Shown: in pieces, positions 14,415 through 16,877 of the stretch
How the letters are laid out: each line of letters starts with the position of its first letter
Numbering within the stretch: the stretch's first letter is position 1
Source: CAYIEP01 sp964362515
GTDB taxonomy: Bacteria > Patescibacteriota > Minisyncoccia > UBA6257 > UBA9933
Length of the DNA stretch: 16,877 nt
Assembly (NCBI GenBank): GCA_964362515.1
Contig: CAYIEP010000006.1
Location: forward strand, 1-16,877
Reading direction: 5' to 3'
Notes under the pieces: generated by a model
What the model was told of the DNA's origin: nothing
Database searches by the model: none
The model's input: the letters and a program-made list of their open reading frames with translations, nothing else
Translations under genes and position numbers: made by a program

Positions 14415-15754
14415 TTTATTTTTGGACCACTTATGGTGTCTTCTACAATGTATCCTAACTTTTCTATTTTTTTTCTCAAGGCATCGGCCTTGATAAACTG
14501 TTTATTTCTTCTTAATATTTCTCTTTGCTGGGCCATTTTGCCGATTTTCCGCGGAATTTCAACGGGTTTTTCTTTTAATTTGAGGCCGAGAATTTCATCA
14601 AATTTATGAATAAGAAGCTGTTTTTCTTTTTGCTCAAGATTTTTATTTTTTAAAATTTCCCAAATGATTGATACGGCTTTCGGCGTATTTAGGTCGTTAT
14701 TTACGGCGGATAGGAATTTTTCCTCGTATTTTAAATAATTTTGTTTTTTTCTTTTTGCCGGCGATTTTTCTTCGGCGTATAGTTTTTTTCTTATGTTATT
14801 TAAAGAATTCTCGGCAAAAGCCATTGAATTCCAAGTGAAATTCATTTTTGAACGGTAGTGGCCGGTTAGAACAAGGTATCTAAAAGCAACGGGGTCGACA
14901 TTTTTATTTTCCAAGTCTTTTAAGGTGTAAGTATTTTTTAAAGACTTTGACATTTTGCGACCGTTAATAAGCAAGTGTTCGCCGTGAATCCAATAATTGG
15001 CGAATTTTTTATTTGAGGCCGCTTCTGATTGGGCGATTTCGTTTTCGTGATGGGGGAATATTAAATCAACGCCGCCGGCATGGATATCCAATTTTTCGCC
15101 TAAATACTTCATACTCATTGCCGAACATTCAATATGCCAGCCCGGTCGGCCCGGTCCCCAGGGCGATTGCCATAGCGGCTCATTTTTTTTGGCGGACTTC
15201 CACAATACGAAATCGGCCGCTTCTTTTTTATCGTATTCATCGGCAGTAATTCCGATACCCATTTTCAATGTTCTTTTTTTTAAATTAGAAAGTTTCCCGT
15301 AGTTTTTGAATTTGGAAATATTGAAATAAACGGATTTGTCTTTACCCTGATAAGCAAAGCCTTTTTTTATTAATTTTTTTATTAATTCAATACCGGCTTT
15401 TATATTGTCGGTTGCCCTGGGATAATATTCGGCTTTTTCGATATTCAGTTTTTTTAAATCTTCAAAGAATATTTTTTCGTAAAATTCGGCGATATCCTTC
15501 GGTTTTTTATTTTCTTCTTCGGCTCTCTTTATAATCTTGTCTTCTATATCGGTAATGTTCATTATTTGTCTTACTTTGTAGCCGTTGCGTTTCAAAGTTC
15601 GGCGCAAGACGTCTTCAAAAATATAAGTTCTTAAATTTCCCAGATGAGCTCTGTCGTAAACGGTCGGTCCGCAAGCGTAAAACTTAACCTCTTTATTATG
15701 AATAGGTTTTAAAACCTGTTTTTTCCCGGCAAGGGTGTTATAAATTTTTATCAT
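14411..15754 (-). CDS. cysS: Cysteinyl-tRNA synthetase
   Basis: A 447-residue class I synthetase (family about 460). The ATP-site motif appears as PTVYDRAHLGN (30-40, HLGN for HIGH), and KMSKS is at 267-271. The catalytic zinc ligands are C28, C210 (WHIECSAMS), H235 or H236 and E239 (GVDLIFPHHENE). The C-terminal helical anticodon region ends with IKADALRKKIEKLGYIVEDT (421-440), a typical CysRS tail. It is first in a two-gene minus-strand operon with dnaB. Its promoter-like boxes end 8 bases before the ATG, suggesting leaderless mRNA. AAAGGG lies only two bases before the ATG, too close to act as a normal Shine-Dalgarno site. Confidence 0.97.
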   Translation of the reverse strand: MIKIYNTLAGKKQVLKPIHNKEVKFYACGPTVYDRAHLGNLRTYIFEDVLRRTLKRNGYKVRQIMNITDIEDKIIKRAEEENKKPKDIAEFYEKIFFEDLKKLNIEKAEYYPRATDNIKAGIELIKKLIKKGFAYQGKDKSVYFNISKFKNYGKLSNLKKRTLKMGIGITADEYDKKEAADFVLWKSAKKNEPLWQSPWGPGRPGWHIECSAMSMKYLGEKLDIHAGGVDLIFPHHENEIAQSEAASNKKFANYWIHGEHLLINGRKMSKSLKNTYTLKDLENKNVDPVAFRYLVLTGHYRSKMNFTWNSMAFAENSLNNIRKKLYAEEKSPAKRKKQNYLKYEEKFLSAVNNDLNTPKAVSIIWEILKNKNLEQKEKQLLIHKFDEILGLKLKEKPVEIPRKIGKMAQQREILRRNKQFIKADALRKKIEKLGYIVEDTISGPKIK

Positions 15755-15762
15755 TACCCTTT

Positions 15763-15792
15763 ATTCTAAACCAAAGGTCGTTTATGTGGCAA
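15763..15792 (-). promoter_or_regulatory. Promoter candidate for cysS-dnaB
   Basis: Reading leftwards: -35 TTGCCA (15792-15787, five of six), 18-bp spacer, -10 TAGAAT (15768-15763, five of six). Only 8 bases separate the -10 from the cysS ATG, so transcription should begin at or almost at the start codon. Its -35 is 6 bp from the -35 of the divergent grpE promoter. Confidence 0.6.
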
Positions 15793-15798
15793 TCCGTG

Positions 15799-15826
15799 TT
15801 GACAATAAGTTATTTAATTTTATAAT
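15799..15826 (+). promoter_or_regulatory. Consensus sigma-70 type promoter of grpE-dnaK
   Basis: A perfect TTGACA (15799-15804) and a perfect TATAAT (15821-15826) are separated by 16 bp. The expected start point near 15833 gives a leader of about 7 bases to the ATG at 15840. No CIRCE element (TTAGCACTC-N9-GAGTGCTAA) is visible, so HrcA control is not supported. This promoter lies inside the longer GTG-started frame and so decides the GrpE start. Confidence 0.85.
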
Positions 15827-15839
15827 TTGGGAACAGGAT

Positions 15840-16328
15840 ATGACAGAAAAAGAAGAAAAAAACGAAAAAAGCGATTTTAATAATGAAGAATTGTTAAAAT
15901 GCCGGAAAGAAAAAGATGAATATTTGGACGGCTGGAAAAGGGCCAAGGCGGAACTTATTAATTACAAAAAAGACGAATCAAAAAGATTTGAAATAATTAT
16001 TAAATTATCAAATGAGAATATAATAAGAGAATCGATAAACGTATTGGATAGTTTTGACTTAGCCCTAATTGCCCTAGATAATGGAGGGGACGGCAAAACC
16101 CAAAAAGGATTATATCTTATACGAGCCCAACTGGAAGATGTTCTGAAAAAAAGCGGACTCGAGAGAATAATTATTTCAACGGGAGAAATTTTTGATCCGA
16201 ACATTCACGAAGCGATAGCAAGCGTTGATTCCGATAAGCCGTCGGGAACAATAATAGAAGAAGTTGAAAGAGGATATTTATTAAACGGAAAACTAATCAG
16301 ACCGGCTAGAGTGAAAGTGGCCAAATAA
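15840..16328 (+). CDS. grpE: GrpE nucleotide exchange factor
   Basis: A 162-residue co-chaperone that releases ADP from DnaK. An acidic/lysine-rich N-terminus leads into the long helix (about 15-60), a short helical bundle (61-110) and the conserved beta domain with FDPNIHEAIASV (118-129) and SGTIIEEVERGYLLNGKLIR (135-154), the GrpE signature. The frame is open further upstream to a GTG at 15786, but the -35 and -10 boxes lie within that extension. The ATG at 15840 therefore is the sensible start; the 18 extra residues also look unlike a GrpE N-terminus. dnaK starts 38 bases downstream, forming a chaperone operon. dnaJ and hrcA are not seen. Confidence 0.96.
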   Translation: MTEKEEKNEKSDFNNEELLKCRKEKDEYLDGWKRAKAELINYKKDESKRFEIIIKLSNENIIRESINVLDSFDLALIALDNGGDGKTQKGLYLIRAQLEDVLKKSGLERIIISTGEIFDPNIHEAIASVDSDKPSGTIIEEVERGYLLNGKLIRPARVKVAK

Positions 16329-16366
16329 ATTCAATGAAAATTAGAAATTAAAAATTTTATTCTATT

Positions 16367-16877
16367 ATGTCAAAAATATTAGGCATAGATTTAGGAACGA
16401 CAAATTCGGCAATAGCCGTTATTGAGGGCGGCGAACCAAAAGTTTTAGAAAATCACGAAGGGAATAGAACCACTCCTTCGGTTGTTGCCGTAAGCAAGTC
16501 CGGGGAAAGATTAGTCGGCATTTTAGCTAAGCGTCAGGCGGTTGTTAATCCGAAAAACACCATTTTTTCAGTAAAGCGTTTGATCGGAAGGAGCTTTAAC
16601 GACTCCGAAGTTCAAAGAGACAAGGCTTGGTTTCCGTTTGATATTCAGAAATCATCCTCGGGAGGCGTTGAAATTAAAATGGGCGATAAGTGGCATAAAC
16701 CCGAAGAAATTTCGGCTATGGTACTCGGTAAGTTGAAATCGGACGCCGAAGCGAAATTGGGAGAAAAAATAGAAGAGGCGGTAATTACCGTGCCGGCTTA
16801 TTTTAATGATTCGCAAAGACAGGCGACTAAAAATGCCGGAGAAATTGCCGGGCTTAAAGTAAGAAGAATAATAAACG
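16367..16877 (+). CDS. dnaK: Chaperone DnaK (Hsp70), N-terminal part, cut by window end
   Basis: The first 170 codons of Hsp70, running off the window. The ATPase opening MSKILGIDLGTTNSAIAVIE is followed by NRTTPSVVAV, the stretch NPKNTIFSVKRLIGRSF, and ITVPAYFNDSQRQATKNAGE, all in canonical order. These form lobe I of the nucleotide-binding domain. DnaK binds exposed hydrophobic peptide segments in the cytoplasm and is driven by GrpE, encoded directly upstream. The 38-bp gap after grpE is AT-rich with no Shine-Dalgarno site and no clear promoter, so transcription probably comes from the grpE promoter. The rest of the gene is outside the window. Confidence 0.97.
   Translation, partial: MSKILGIDLGTTNSAIAVIEGGEPKVLENHEGNRTTPSVVAVSKSGERLVGILAKRQAVVNPKNTIFSVKRLIGRSFNDSEVQRDKAWFPFDIQKSSSGGVEIKMGDKWHKPEEISAMVLGKLKSDAEAKLGEKIEEAVITVPAYFNDSQRQATKNAGEIAGLKVRRIIN

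Noticed and set aside
15786..15839. N-terminal GTG extension of GrpE
   Set aside because: It contains the -35 and -10 boxes and does not resemble a GrpE N-terminus.
15783..15839. CIRCE/HrcA operator in front of grpE
   Set aside because: No TTAGCACTC/GAGTGCTAA arms are present between cysS and grpE.

Overview
The window looks like chromosomal DNA from a small-genome Candidate Phyla Radiation bacterium (Patescibacteria, most likely a Parcubacteria-type lineage). This placement is inferred from gene content and protein form, not from a marker tree. The supporting signs are very AT-rich, tightly packed genes; pared-down housekeeping enzymes (a ProRS with a zinc ribbon where the usual editing insertion sits, a PheT without its OB-fold B2 insert, a clamp-loader delta' without a P-loop, a short MreC); a lone type IV pilin-like protein inside a housekeeping operon; and few Shine-Dalgarno sequences. 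No rRNA, tRNA, CRISPR, insertion sequence or phage gene was found.

Layout. (1) 1-1320 is an accessory-looking block: a small Cro/C1-type regulator with an inverted-repeat operator, an RNase Z-like metallo-beta-lactamase-fold protein, then a GC-rich non-coding block full of inverted repeats. (2) 1321-3170 holds a Na+/Ca2+ exchanger-family transporter and, convergent to it, a ComF-family phosphoribosyltransferase. Between them lie hairpins and a 16-bp perfect palindrome that seems to break a small reading frame. (3) 3211-9788 is one long co-directional run: delta' (holB), an anchored Asp-box beta-propeller, frr, rseP, a pilin-like protein, proS and mreB. The order frr-rseP-proS is the skeleton of the Firmicutes cluster frr-uppS-cdsA-dxr-rseP-proS, with the three lipid and isoprenoid genes missing and a pilin added. 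(4) 9778-10047 is a tandem array of 31-bp units filling the mreB-mreC junction and broken by a 100-N assembly gap. (5) 10048-13053 carries mreC, an mreD-like gene and pheT. (6) 13062-15754, on the minus strand, is cysS-dnaB with an ATGA overlap. (7) 15786 to the end is a divergent grpE-dnaK chaperone operon with a perfect-consensus promoter; dnaK is cut by the window edge.

Functionally the window joins cell-shape control (MreB/C/D), translation (Frr, ProRS, PheRS beta, CysRS), replication (DnaB, delta'), protein quality control (RseP, GrpE, DnaK) and a small cell-surface component (pilin, propeller). The most unusual signals are the 31-bp repeat array, which resembles the mreC start region itself; a recurring promoter arrangement in which the -10 box lies only 8-20 bases before the start codon, implying leaderless or nearly leaderless mRNAs; and the GC-rich, hairpin-rich block next to the regulator/hydrolase pair.
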